Below are positions 8,486 through 16,870 of a DNA stretch of 33,560 nt, in pieces (position 1 is the first letter of the stretch; each line of letters begins with the position of its first letter). The position numbers and the translations under genes are program-made. This stretch comes from Tindallia sp. MSAO_Bac2. Lineage in GTDB: Bacteria > Bacillota > Clostridia > Peptostreptococcales > Tindalliaceae. Where the stretch lies: assembly GCA_003838145.1 (NCBI GenBank), contig QYZZ01000125.1, positions 1 through 33,560 on the forward strand, in the 5' to 3' direction. The notes beneath the pieces were generated by a model, which saw only the letters and a list, made by a program, of their open reading frames with translations, made no database searches and was not told the origin of the DNA.

Positions 8486-10041
8486 TACCGGTCACCTCCT
8501 AACATCAGATCGATAAAGGGATTAACATAGCCTTCTGCTTTCTCAATAACTCCCTCAAGGCCTTTTCCACCGTTCTGCGGCCGCTTTACACCACCGAACT
8601 TTCCCTCTTCGATGGTTTTAAAAATACCGTCTTCTTCGATCTGATCCAGCAGTTCAACCGCATCGCCCAACACTTTTTGAGCACGCTTCTGAATGATGCC
8701 GTCTTTTTTAAATTCAATTTCATCACCAATATCTTTGCAGTTATTGAAAACATATTTAGCGTTTTCGATAGACAGTGCTCTGTCATGCAGGTGAGGGGTA
8801 TGATTAGCCTCCGTCAGCATTCCCAGCAATTGAATCCCTTGCTGTGTCCAGATTGCCGCTAAATTAAACATGGCATCCTGAATATGGCCTTTAAAAATGT
8901 TGCCGGTCATAAATTTAGTGGGTGGCATATATTTTAATGGTGCTTTCGGGAAAATTTCCCGTGCCATCTGCGCCTGAGCCAGCTCAAGCAAAAAACCATT
9001 GGTCAGCTCCGGATCCATTTCGAAGGCATGACCCAGTGCCATCTGTTCTTCCGGAAGTCCGGCCTTCAAAGCAAATTGTTCGTTAATAAACTGGGAGGCT
9101 ACTACGGTATGGGCTTCTTCAACTGCATCGGCAGTCGTCAGGTAATTATCTTCTCCCGTGTTTATAATGATGCCGGCAAAACCGTTGATAACTCTGGAAA
9201 AATATTGATCAACAAAGGTTCTTTTCATGTTAATATCCCTGAACAGTATTCCATAAAGAGCATCATTCAGCATTACATCCAGCCTTTCGATGGCTCCCAT
9301 GGCAGCAATTTCCGGCATGCATAATCCGCTGCAGTAATTGCACAGACGAATATACCTGCCTACTTTTTCACCCACCTCATCCAGTGCTTTTCTCATAATC
9401 CTAAAGTTTTCCTGGGTTGCGTAAGTCCCACCAAATCCTTCTGTTGTAGGCCCATATGGAACATAGTCCAGCAAACTCTGAGCAGTACTTCGGATAACAG
9501 CAATAATATCAGCACCCTGACGAACCGCCGCCTGAGCCTGCACAACATCTTCGTAAATGTTTCCAGAAGCAACAATCAAATAAAGGAGCGGCTTTCGTCC
9601 ATCTCCAAGGGTTTCGATCATTTCTTCCCTTTTCTGTCGGTTCATTTTTATATGCTCTACCATTTCTTCGGCTTTGGCAGTAACGGCCTGAAGAACTTCC
9701 TGTCGGTTCTGAGCCGGTATTTCAGTCAAAATCATTTCTTCCCTGCTAACAGCTTCAGCAATTTCCTGAGGGTTTTTTCCGGTATGCACCATGGCATTAC
9801 CAATCCAGTAGGCTATTCCCTGGTTAAGACCACCGCTCTCCCTTACGTGGTTTACAATTATATTGGGCAGTGGTCGATCCACATCATCAATGCCATCAAT
9901 TCCCAGCAACCGGGCGATGGTTCTTTCAACACTTACCGTTGTATTCTCATCGATAAAAGGCTGCACTTCTTCTGCAACAGATTTAGAAGCTCTACGCGCC
10001 TCCTCAATTACTGCCTGGTCCAGATTCAGTTTGCTTTCCAT
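8485..10041 (-). CDS. kamD: Lysine 5,6-aminomutase alpha subunit
   Basis: This 518-residue catalytic TIM-barrel subunit of the adenosylcobalamin- and PLP-dependent lysine 5,6-aminomutase starts MESKLNLDQAVIEEARR and contains YIRLCNYCSGLCMPEIAAMG, characteristic of KamD. The split into about 518 and 251 residues separates it from ornithine 4,5-aminomutase, whose subunits are about 120 and 730 residues. I start at the ATG at 10041 because GGAGG (10049-10053) is 7 bases upstream. The longer frame to 10062 and the ATG two codons upstream are too close to that site. The gene lies 20 bases after kamC and overlaps kamE by one base. Confidence 0.95.
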   Translation of the reverse strand: MESKLNLDQAVIEEARRASKSVAEEVQPFIDENTTVSVERTIARLLGIDGIDDVDRPLPNIIVNHVRESGGLNQGIAYWIGNAMVHTGKNPQEIAEAVSREEMILTEIPAQNRQEVLQAVTAKAEEMVEHIKMNRQKREEMIETLGDGRKPLLYLIVASGNIYEDVVQAQAAVRQGADIIAVIRSTAQSLLDYVPYGPTTEGFGGTYATQENFRIMRKALDEVGEKVGRYIRLCNYCSGLCMPEIAAMGAIERLDVMLNDALYGILFRDINMKRTFVDQYFSRVINGFAGIIINTGEDNYLTTADAVEEAHTVVASQFINEQFALKAGLPEEQMALGHAFEMDPELTNGFLLELAQAQMAREIFPKAPLKYMPPTKFMTGNIFKGHIQDAMFNLAAIWTQQGIQLLGMLTEANHTPHLHDRALSIENAKYVFNNCKDIGDEIEFKKDGIIQKRAQKVLGDAVELLDQIEEDGIFKTIEEGKFGGVKRPQNGGKGLEGVIEKAEGYVNPFIDLMLGGDR

Positions 10042-10061
10042 ACTCATTCCTCCTCTTTCCA

Positions 10062-11687
10062 TCAGTCTTTTTCCATTAAATATTTTCGGGCATCCATTAA
10101 TATTTTTTCCGGCAGACCCATTAATTCAGCAACACGTATAGCATCCCGGGGAACCGGTTCTCCGCTTTCTTTTGGAACCAAGCGATAATCCATATATTTT
10201 TCAAAAATACCTGCCGGATTTCTGGTTTTTTTCAATTCATCCTCAAGGCCTTCCAGTTTGCCTTCCTTAAGCCCTACCACCTGTAAATGTCTGACTTCCG
10301 GAAGTTCTCCAGTTCCATCATAGTGAGTAGTTACAATTGATATGGCAGACCGTTGACTCAGATGATCCACTATTGCCTTGGAAATACCATACCCTTCCTT
10401 GGGGTTCGTTCCACTGGCCAGCTCATCCAACAGAATTAATCCTTTTTTATCCGCTACCTCAAGTGCTTTTTTCAGGCCGAAAACTTCAGCTCCAAATGTG
10501 GAGAGTCCCAACTCTTGTGACTGCTGATCACCGGTGGAAAAGTATATATAATCCATCGGATAAAAGGAAAACTTCTTCGCAGGCACCCAAAACCCCATTT
10601 GTGCCATAGATGTTAATAATGCCGTCATTTTGAGAGACATGGTTTTACCGCCCATATTCGCACCGGTAATAAGCGTAACGCCTCTTTTCGCTTTCAGATC
10701 CACCGGCATATAACTAAGTCCTTCTTTTTTCAGTTTTTCTTCCAAGCCAGGATGTCTTCCCTCTGTAATTTCTATTAGCGGTTCTTTTGTAATTTCAGGC
10801 ATACAGCATTTATATTTCATGGCCACAGCCACTTTTCCCAACAACAGATCCAGACGAGCCAATGCATAGGTGTTTTCAAGGAGTTCCTCGCCTTTTTTTC
10901 CAATTTCCCCACTAAGCCAGTGCCGTACTTGTTGTTCTAACACCTCTTCTTTTTGCAATAAATCATTCAGTTCTTCTTCCTGATCCTGCTTAATAGGCCG
11001 ATATATCCAATGACTCCGGGTTTCATTAGAAAGTACATATGTTTTTAATTCTTTCAATTCTTCCTGTTTTTCAGGCTGGTCCTTCGGGATGTGAATCTCC
11101 CTGTTCCATAAAGGTTTAATGTTCAGTTTCTCTGCAGCCTGCTTTTCTCGCTTTTTTTCTTCCGTTAGAATCCTTTCCTGAAGGTCCGTTTTCCGACTCC
11201 TTATATCCCTAAGATCGGGATCATATTCATCATACAGATAAAAGGTTTCTATCCCGGTTTTTTCTGGATCCAGCAATTCAGTAAGCCATTGTACCGGGTA
11301 CAGAAATATGGAAGAAAAATATATAGCCTTGTGCTGTTGAAGATACTGCCAGAGTCTTTGAGTTGCAAAGGCCTGTTTTTTAATTTCAAACAATTCCACG
11401 TCCGACAGCACTTCATCCATTAGAGCATTTCTAATGGATTTACGAATATTTTTCTGTCCATGAATCAGTTTTCGAATTTCTTTCAAAAGACCCGGATGCC
11501 TTTTGGATTCTTCCGTTATACCCCGGATTTCCAGGTACATTTCCTCCAAATCCTGCTCATTGTCTTTTGTAACAGGTTCAAGGTTTTCCTTCAAAATGCG
11601 GCCATATTCTGTTTCAACAGGAACATTGTTCAAAAATTCCTTTAATCCAATCTGTTCCGGAGTATCCGGATTCATAAAATAGCTCAA
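10062..11687 (-). CDS. kamC: MutS-like ATPase, putative lysine 5,6-aminomutase reactivase subunit KamC
   Basis: The 541-residue protein has an N-terminal helical and coiled-coil region (about 1-300, very rich in Glu and Lys) and a C-terminal ABC/MutS-type ATPase domain. Visible are Walker A TGANMGGKT (341-349), a signature-like region STFGAEVFGLKKAL, and Walker B GLILLDELASGTNPKEG, then an H-loop IVTTHYDGTG. The MutS mismatch-recognition domain is absent, so DNA repair is unlikely. In lysine fermenters this gene sits between kamB and kamD. Family annotation names it an ATP-dependent reactivase that exchanges damaged cobalamin in the aminomutase; I infer that role here from context. The TTG start has AGGAGG six bases upstream and overlaps the kamB stop (TTGA). 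Confidence 0.85.
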   Translation of the reverse strand: MSYFMNPDTPEQIGLKEFLNNVPVETEYGRILKENLEPVTKDNEQDLEEMYLEIRGITEESKRHPGLLKEIRKLIHGQKNIRKSIRNALMDEVLSDVELFEIKKQAFATQRLWQYLQQHKAIYFSSIFLYPVQWLTELLDPEKTGIETFYLYDEYDPDLRDIRSRKTDLQERILTEEKKREKQAAEKLNIKPLWNREIHIPKDQPEKQEELKELKTYVLSNETRSHWIYRPIKQDQEEELNDLLQKEEVLEQQVRHWLSGEIGKKGEELLENTYALARLDLLLGKVAVAMKYKCCMPEITKEPLIEITEGRHPGLEEKLKKEGLSYMPVDLKAKRGVTLITGANMGGKTMSLKMTALLTSMAQMGFWVPAKKFSFYPMDYIYFSTGDQQSQELGLSTFGAEVFGLKKALEVADKKGLILLDELASGTNPKEGYGISKAIVDHLSQRSAISIVTTHYDGTGELPEVRHLQVVGLKEGKLEGLEDELKKTRNPAGIFEKYMDYRLVPKESGEPVPRDAIRVAELMGLPEKILMDARKYLMEKD

Positions 11688-12727
11688 TCCAGTCCTCCTT
11701 CCTCCAGAGCATCCACCACTGGTATCGGTTCAAGAGCATTTTTCATTTTTTCCCTGAAGGTTTTTTTGTCAAACTCATAACCTTCCGGCGATATGGGGTT
11801 AACAGTGACCATCAGTAGATTAACCGGATTTATTACTTTAAGAATTACACCCATCCGTTTCCAGATTTTCCAATCGTTTTCTGACATAAATATTTTTGTA
11901 GCGTCGGAAACCACCAGTGGAACCTTTCGGTAGAGCGAAGTTACTTGCGTAATCTCTTTGATGGTTTTACCAGTCAAGCTTCCATTGATGAGCAGGCACA
12001 TATCCTTTTCCTGCATAGCATTTCCAAGATCACGCCCGTTATTAATAGCCGATGTTACCGGTATTACTCTCAGCTCACCTTCATCGTCAATAGCACCAAC
12101 CGTGCCTTTAGTCTTAAGGGTTTCCCATTGACGCTTAACTTCATAAATATTTTCAATTACCGGCAGCGAAAACATTTCCGTCTGATGGCGCGTCATCGCA
12201 ACAGCAACATCAGGATCCCGGTGCAGCACCGCCCCGGTGGCCAGTATACAACCATCAGTTATAGCCGGAGATGCGCTGGCTTTGCGGTCAAGCGCTCCGT
12301 CAACCAAAACCCTGGAAGCTCCATGCTTTTCAAGAATTTTGGAAATCATCAAAATGCCTCGATTTGTGTCTGGCCCTGCTATTTGAATAAATCCCGGCTG
12401 CCGAACACGAATAACCACCACCTGGCCCATCGGGGTGTTTTCTCCTGTAGTTTCAAGCACTTCAACTCTGGCATCACTGTTTTTCAGACAGATTTCCGTT
12501 GTTGCCAGCAATGTTCCCACAGGAACATATATCCTGGGCTTTTCTGTAAGCGTCACAAGGTCCTGTTCTTCACCATCTCTTCCGGTGGAGGTTATACCTA
12601 TTGTAATACCTTCTTTTGTCATCTCGGATATAAGCCGATTAAGAATCACCGTTTTGCCAGCGTTTTTTGCCATACCCACAACTGCAATTCGGCGGCACTT
12701 ATCTGGAATATAATTTATTAAAATCAT
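11684..12727 (-). CDS. kamB: P-loop protein, putative lysine 5,6-aminomutase reactivase subunit KamB
   Basis: This 347-residue protein is recognised mainly by its place between kamA and kamC. An N-terminal P-loop is clear: IAVVGMAKNAGKT, with Walker A residues 18-26 after a short beta strand. The middle contains VLVDGALDRKASASPAITDG, which resembles ATPases of the MinD/BioD class or a MutL-like activator. No membrane segments or B12 motif are visible. With KamC it probably forms the ATP-driven reactivase or chaperone of the aminomutase; that is context-based inference. Its ATG overlaps the kamA stop (ATGA), with only a weak AAAGAAG-like binding site, so it probably depends on translational coupling. 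Confidence 0.8.
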   Translation of the reverse strand: MILINYIPDKCRRIAVVGMAKNAGKTVILNRLISEMTKEGITIGITSTGRDGEEQDLVTLTEKPRIYVPVGTLLATTEICLKNSDARVEVLETTGENTPMGQVVVIRVRQPGFIQIAGPDTNRGILMISKILEKHGASRVLVDGALDRKASASPAITDGCILATGAVLHRDPDVAVAMTRHQTEMFSLPVIENIYEVKRQWETLKTKGTVGAIDDEGELRVIPVTSAINNGRDLGNAMQEKDMCLLINGSLTGKTIKEITQVTSLYRKVPLVVSDATKIFMSENDWKIWKRMGVILKVINPVNLLMVTVNPISPEGYEFDKKTFREKMKNALEPIPVVDALEEGGLD

Positions 12728-13974
12728 TTTTTGCTTCTTTGATGACGCTCCAGATCTGCTGGCTCCAGGGCTATTTTCTCACCGTTAATTAATCCGGCCA
12801 CGCCGCCAAGTTTCTTCCCGCTCTTATCTCCACAGGTTTTACATTCGTCACCGTGATGATAATTGTCCGGCTCAGAGTAGGTCGAAATTACGCCTTCATA
12901 GTTTCTCAGAACCACTTTCCCTGCACCTTGAGAGATCATATATGTTGGCATTACCGGAATTTTCCCGCCACCACCAGGTGCGTCAACAACAAAGGAAGGT
13001 ACCGCATAACCGGAAGTATGACCACGAAGGCCTTCAATAATTTCTATTCCTTTTGAAACAGTCGTTCTGAAATGTTCAATACCTACAGATAAATCACACT
13101 GATACAGGTAGTATGGTCTTACTCTTTCTTTTACCAGTTCATGAACCAGCTCTTTCATAACAGGAACACAGTCGTTGATCCCTCTCAGGAGAACAGACTG
13201 ATTGCCTAAGGGTATCCCGGCATCAGCTAATTTTGCCAGTGCTTTTCTGGATTCAGGTGTCAGCTCCTTGCTATGATTAAAATGAGTGTTTAACCATATT
13301 GGATGATATTTTTTCAGCATGTTGACCAGTGAATCAGTTATACGTTGTGGCATAACAACCGGAGTCCGGCTCCCAAGTCTGATGATTTCCACATGTGGAA
13401 TTTCACGCAGTTTTTGAATGATGGTTTCCAGTCGCTGATCAGAAACCAACAGACAATCCCCACCAGAAAGCAACACGTCTCTGACCTGTGGTGTTTTTCG
13501 AATATAGTCCACAGCAGCGTCAATTCTATCCATAGGCAGCCCTGTATCCTGCTGGCCGGCAAATCGGCGGCGTGTGCAGTGGCGGCAATACATGGAACAC
13601 ATATCAGTGATTAATAAAAGGACCCTGTCCGGGTATCGGTGAGTTAGTCCCTCCACTGGTGAGTCCACATCTTCATGTAATGGATCATCCATGTCCGATA
13701 AACCCTGATGAAGCTCCGCCGACTGTGGAACTGCCTGCATCCTGACAGGACAGTTTTCATCCTCCGGATCCATTAATGATGCGTAATAGGGAGTGATGCC
13801 CATTCTCAGTTTTTTCAGGCATTGTTCTATGCCTTCTTCTTCTCCGGCTTTAAGGTTAACAACTTTTTTCAGATCTTCCACCGTACTGATCCGATTTTTC
13901 ACCTGCCATTCCCAACTGTTCCACTCTTCCTCAGTGACATCTTTCCATAACTCTATGTCTCGATAATCGCGCAT
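12724..13974 (-). CDS. kamA: L-lysine 2,3-aminomutase
   Basis: This 416-residue radical SAM enzyme converts L-lysine to L-beta-lysine with SAM, a [4Fe-4S] cluster and PLP. The cluster motif CSMYCRHC gives Cys126, Cys130 and Cys133. The PLP lysine is Lys338 in DAPGGGGK. Substrate-binding aspartates are predicted at Asp294 and Asp331. All are offset by one from the Clostridium subterminale enzyme, which has the same length. The C-terminal CKTCGDK supplies part of the structural zinc site. The ATG follows GGAGA. The gene lies 84 bases after kdd, with a hairpin in between, and overlaps kamB by four bases. Confidence 0.96.
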   Translation of the reverse strand: MRDYRDIELWKDVTEEEWNSWEWQVKNRISTVEDLKKVVNLKAGEEEGIEQCLKKLRMGITPYYASLMDPEDENCPVRMQAVPQSAELHQGLSDMDDPLHEDVDSPVEGLTHRYPDRVLLLITDMCSMYCRHCTRRRFAGQQDTGLPMDRIDAAVDYIRKTPQVRDVLLSGGDCLLVSDQRLETIIQKLREIPHVEIIRLGSRTPVVMPQRITDSLVNMLKKYHPIWLNTHFNHSKELTPESRKALAKLADAGIPLGNQSVLLRGINDCVPVMKELVHELVKERVRPYYLYQCDLSVGIEHFRTTVSKGIEIIEGLRGHTSGYAVPSFVVDAPGGGGKIPVMPTYMISQGAGKVVLRNYEGVISTYSEPDNYHHGDECKTCGDKSGKKLGGVAGLINGEKIALEPADLERHQRSKK

Positions 13975-14007
13975 TTCTTTTCTCTCCTTTGGGATTTAAT
14001 CAGATGG

Positions 14008-14046
14008 AAAACCCCGGCAATTCTTTTGGGAACCACCTGGGGTTTT
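14008..14046 (-). terminator. Hairpin between kdd and kamA (attenuator or RNA-processing site)
   Basis: AAAACCCC (14008-14015) pairs with GGGGTTTT (14039-14046) around a 23-base loop. On the minus strand the stem ends in TTTTCC, so it looks like a weak terminator or a stabilising 3-prime hairpin for kdd mRNA. As no promoter is evident before kamA, partial read-through is the simplest explanation. Confidence 0.6.
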
Positions 14047-14058
14047 CATCAGTTCTAT

Positions 14059-15099
14059 CTACGCATACAGTTCTTCAAATTTTTTGCGAAGCGCTTCGCT
14101 TTCTCTCATAATCTGCAGGGATATTTCTGCATGCCCTTTAGTATATCCATTTCCGATAAGCATAGTGGTATCCCGGCCAATTCCTTCCGCGCCCAGAGCT
14201 GCCTTTGTAAAGCTGGTGGCCATACTAAAGAAATAAATTAAGCCGGTATCTTTAGCAGACAAGATACTTCCCATCTCAGTATTAGGAATATTTACGCAGT
14301 TAATTACGACATCGGCCATCTCGCCTCCTGTCGCTTCTTTTACCGCTTCCATAAGCTCCACAGCATTTGTTGAGTCAGCAACTACATATTCGTCAGCCAG
14401 GTTAAGGTCCCGGATCCCGTCTATACCGTCTTTTCGGCGTCCAACACAAACTACTTTTCCTGTTACGCCAGCGCGTTTTTTCGCTTCATACAGGCAAAGC
14501 ATTCCCGACTTGCCATAACCACCTATAATAACGGCTGTATCACCTGGCTTAACCAGTTTTGCAGTTTGAGCAGGAGCTCCGGCTACATCCAAAACAGATA
14601 AAGCCAGATTTTCCGGCAGGTCATCCGGCAGTACAGCGTAAATACCACTTTCAAAGAGAACTGCCTGCCCTTTGATATCAACCTGGTCAATATCTTTACG
14701 TATTTCATTTATCTCTTCAATCACCAATGGGGTTAATGAAAGAGAAACTAATGTTGCAAGCTTATCGCCCACTTTAAGATCTGTTTTTCCTTTCATGGCA
14801 TCACCAATTTTCGCCACTGTTCCTATCAGCATACCTCCAGAACCGGTTACCGGATTATGGTGCTTCCCTCTTTCAGCAACAATTCCTTTCATTATTTCTC
14901 TGATTTTATCCAAATCACCACCGGCCTGCTCTTTAATTTGAGTAAAGCTGGCAGAATCAACATTTAGGGTTTGAACATCCAGCAGGATTTCATTATCATA
15001 GATTTCCATACTGTTATCAATTTTCTGAGCTGGTTGAGGCAGCACCCCTTTTGGCTCAATTACCCGATGTGTACCATAAGGACATCCCATTCTTTTCAT
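14059..15099 (-). CDS. kdd: L-erythro-3,5-diaminohexanoate dehydrogenase
   Basis: This 346-residue NAD(P)-dependent enzyme oxidatively deaminates 3,5-diaminohexanoate to 3-keto-5-aminohexanoate, the step after lysine 5,6-aminomutase. The N-terminus MKRMGCPYGTHRVIEPKGVL is characteristic of Kdd. A medium-chain dehydrogenase fold with the dinucleotide loop VIIGGYGKSGM follows, then DVVINCVNIPNTEMG. The start is the ATG at 15099, with GGAGG 8 bases upstream. The longer frame to 15171 runs through the -12 element of the sigma-54 promoter and so cannot be translated from that transcript. It is the first gene of the operon. The next pathway enzyme, Kce, often beside it elsewhere, is not in the window. 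Confidence 0.95.
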   Translation of the reverse strand: MKRMGCPYGTHRVIEPKGVLPQPAQKIDNSMEIYDNEILLDVQTLNVDSASFTQIKEQAGGDLDKIREIMKGIVAERGKHHNPVTGSGGMLIGTVAKIGDAMKGKTDLKVGDKLATLVSLSLTPLVIEEINEIRKDIDQVDIKGQAVLFESGIYAVLPDDLPENLALSVLDVAGAPAQTAKLVKPGDTAVIIGGYGKSGMLCLYEAKKRAGVTGKVVCVGRRKDGIDGIRDLNLADEYVVADSTNAVELMEAVKEATGGEMADVVINCVNIPNTEMGSILSAKDTGLIYFFSMATSFTKAALGAEGIGRDTTMLIGNGYTKGHAEISLQIMRESEALRKKFEELYA

Positions 15100-15166
15100 T
15101 TTAAATTCCTCCTTTTTCAAATTATGTGCCACAAGCACTGTTTTTACACATATAGCTTTATTAATA

Positions 15167-15182
15167 TGCAAGGTTTATGCCA
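15167..15182 (-). promoter_or_regulatory. Sigma-54 (-24/-12) promoter of the lysine fermentation operon
   Basis: On the minus strand TGGCAT-AAACC-TTGCA gives the invariant GG (15181-15180) and GC (15169-15168) separated by exactly 10 bases, matching the TGGCAC-N5-TTGCA consensus at all but one position. The transcript would start near 15156, leaving a leader of about 57 bases. A sigma-54 activator gene lies immediately upstream. Confidence 0.85.
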
Positions 15183-15288
15183 CAATTAAAAGATAAGCCC
15201 CAATTAAACCTTTGGTGTATTTTTCATCCATTCCGCTTAAACGTACTAAACTAAAAACCGGCAATTCAGATGCCCTGCATTTCAGACT

Positions 15289-15305
15289 TTCAGCCTGCAG
15301 CTGAA
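15289..15305. promoter_or_regulatory. Candidate upstream activator site (palindrome)
   Basis: TTCAGC-CTGCA-GCTGAA is a perfect 6-bp inverted repeat with a 5-base centre, about 115 bp upstream of the -24/-12 promoter, where enhancer-binding proteins usually bind. An extra TTCAG half-site lies 8 bases away (15281-15285). The rest of the gap 15183-15405 is AT-rich, with nothing else I can name. Confidence 0.5.
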
Positions 15306-15405
15306 GCAATCACGAATCATTCCCCTCTTATTTTTTTGATTATTATGTATTTTTAGCAATGAACAAAAACAGCATAAAAAATCATAATTAAATTGCCTCA
15401 ACGGA

Positions 15406-15435
15406 AATAAACCGCCTGTTTTTCGGCGGTTTATT
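15406..15435 (-). terminator. Terminator of the sigma-54 activator gene
   Basis: An 11-bp perfect stem (AATAAACCGCC 15406-15416 with GGCGGTTTATT 15425-15435) lies a few bases past the stop. T-rich flanks on both sides suggest it could work in either direction, with the weaker T-run on the minus strand. Confidence 0.75.
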
Positions 15436-15442
15436 TTTTCTT

Positions 15443-16864
15443 TTATTCCTCTTCCTGGGTAATCCCCAGTTTCATCAATCGATACTGAAGCGTCTGCCTC
15501 GGTACAGATAGTTTTTCAGCTGTCTTTGTAATGTTTCTATTGTTCTGGTAAAAAACTCTGGCTATTATCTCTTTTTCCATGGACTTCATTAACTCTTTAA
15601 GAGAAAGCTTTTCTCCCACTGGTATCTCTGCCGTTAATTTTTCATGCACTTTCTTCCTTTTTTGCAGATAGTATGGCAAATCTTCTATCTGAATCCATTT
15701 TCCATCCATGACATTCATGGTGCCTTCAATAATGTTTTCCAACTCACGCACATTCCCTGGCCAGGAATGATTTTCCAACTGTTCAAGTGCCTCCCGACTC
15801 ACACCAAGAACTCTTTTATTCAATTTCTGATTGAACTTTTCAATAAAAAATGTTAATAAAACAGAAAAGTCATTCTTCCGTTCCATTAAATCCGGCAGTC
15901 TGAGAGAGACGACATTAAGCCGATAAAAAAGATCTTCCCGCAGCTTTTTTTCCTGGACCGCCTGGAAAGGATCCATATTCATCGCAGCTATAATCCGCAC
16001 ATTAATCTCTCTGGTTTTTATATCACCTACACGTCTTATTGACTTTTCTTCCAGTACCCGCAACAATTTAGACTGCAGTTCCATAGGCATTGAGTTTATT
16101 TCATCAAGGAATAGCGTTCCTTCATTTGCCAGTTCAAACAAGCCCGGTCTGTGGTCTGCACCAGTAAAACTTCCTTTAACCGTACCAAACAGAATACTCT
16201 CCAGCAACGCCGATGGGATTGCAGCACAGTTTTGGGCAATAAAAGGATAATGCCTGCGCTGGCTTGCATTGTGAATTGCCTGTACTGCCAGCTCTTTACC
16301 GGTACCAGTATTTCCATATACAATAACTGAAGAGTTGGTTCCTGCAGCTTTTTGTGCTTTATGTTTCAGCTTGTTTATTTCATAACTGTCTCCTATAATA
16401 TCCTCAAAGGTATAGCGTGCTGTTCCCTTAACAGCTTTTGATGAAACCGGTTTTTGAGCATAGATTTTTTCCTGCAGATCCACCAGCTGTTCCGAAAGCT
16501 CCCTGACTTGAGTTATGTTTCTGGAAAGCTCCAGTGCCCCAACCAGAAGGCCATTTTTATTAAGTGGAATCGTACTGTTAACGGTGGTGATTTTGCTCCC
16601 TTTATAGTTTAAAAAGTCCTGCTGATAGTGATAAATAGCTTTTCCTGTTTTTAACACTTCCAGCAGTGTACTGGTTTCTTTGGTAAGGGACGGATAGATA
16701 TCCAGTATATGGCTGCCAATGACCTCTTCTTTCTTTAAGCTGTCCAGTTCAGCAGCTGCCTCATTGCAGTATACTATGATTCCTTCTCTGTCAACCACCT
16801 GAATTCCTTCATCCAGTATATCCAATACCGCTTCCATATCTTCTTTGCTAAGCAAGCTATCCAA
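15443..16864 (-). CDS. Sigma-54-dependent transcriptional activator (PAS, AAA+, Fis-type HTH)
   Basis: This 473-residue bacterial enhancer-binding protein probably activates the adjacent kdd-kam operon. An N-terminal PAS sensor domain (about 8-118) precedes the AAA+ domain. The latter has Walker A GNTGTGKE (184-191), the sigma-54 contact loop GSFTGA (231-236; Ser replaces Ala of GAFTGA) and Walker B LFLDEI (251-256), followed by SWPGNVRELEN. A Fis-like helix-turn-helix lies at about 444-466 (NITKTAEKLSVPRQTLQYRL). There is no receiver domain, so a metabolite or redox signal read by the PAS domain is likely. The start is TTG: AGGCGGTGAT lies 3 bases before it, nearly the full anti-Shine-Dalgarno complement. 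Only 34 bases separate it from the upstream methyltransferase gene. Confidence 0.9.
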   Translation of the reverse strand: MDSLLSKEDMEAVLDILDEGIQVVDREGIIVYCNEAAAELDSLKKEEVIGSHILDIYPSLTKETSTLLEVLKTGKAIYHYQQDFLNYKGSKITTVNSTIPLNKNGLLVGALELSRNITQVRELSEQLVDLQEKIYAQKPVSSKAVKGTARYTFEDIIGDSYEINKLKHKAQKAAGTNSSVIVYGNTGTGKELAVQAIHNASQRRHYPFIAQNCAAIPSALLESILFGTVKGSFTGADHRPGLFELANEGTLFLDEINSMPMELQSKLLRVLEEKSIRRVGDIKTREINVRIIAAMNMDPFQAVQEKKLREDLFYRLNVVSLRLPDLMERKNDFSVLLTFFIEKFNQKLNKRVLGVSREALEQLENHSWPGNVRELENIIEGTMNVMDGKWIQIEDLPYYLQKRKKVHEKLTAEIPVGEKLSLKELMKSMEKEIIARVFYQNNRNITKTAEKLSVPRQTLQYRLMKLGITQEEE

Positions 16865-16870
16865 TTAATC

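Noticed and set aside
7730-10041. Ornithine 4,5-aminomutase (OraS/OraE) as an alternative for the mutase pair.
   Set aside because: Subunit sizes (518 and 251) and the kamA and kdd neighbours fit lysine 5,6-aminomutase; OraE is about 730 residues.
11945-12721. Long plus-strand open frame (258 codons) opposite kamB, and similar ones opposite kamD and FtsH.
   Set aside because: Composition is that of an antisense shadow; no ribosome binding site or family motif is visible, and the minus-strand genes have clear functions.
15100-15171. N-terminal extension of kdd to 15171.
   Set aside because: The extension includes the -12 element and lies upstream of the predicted transcript start, and an ideal ribosome binding site serves the ATG at 15099.
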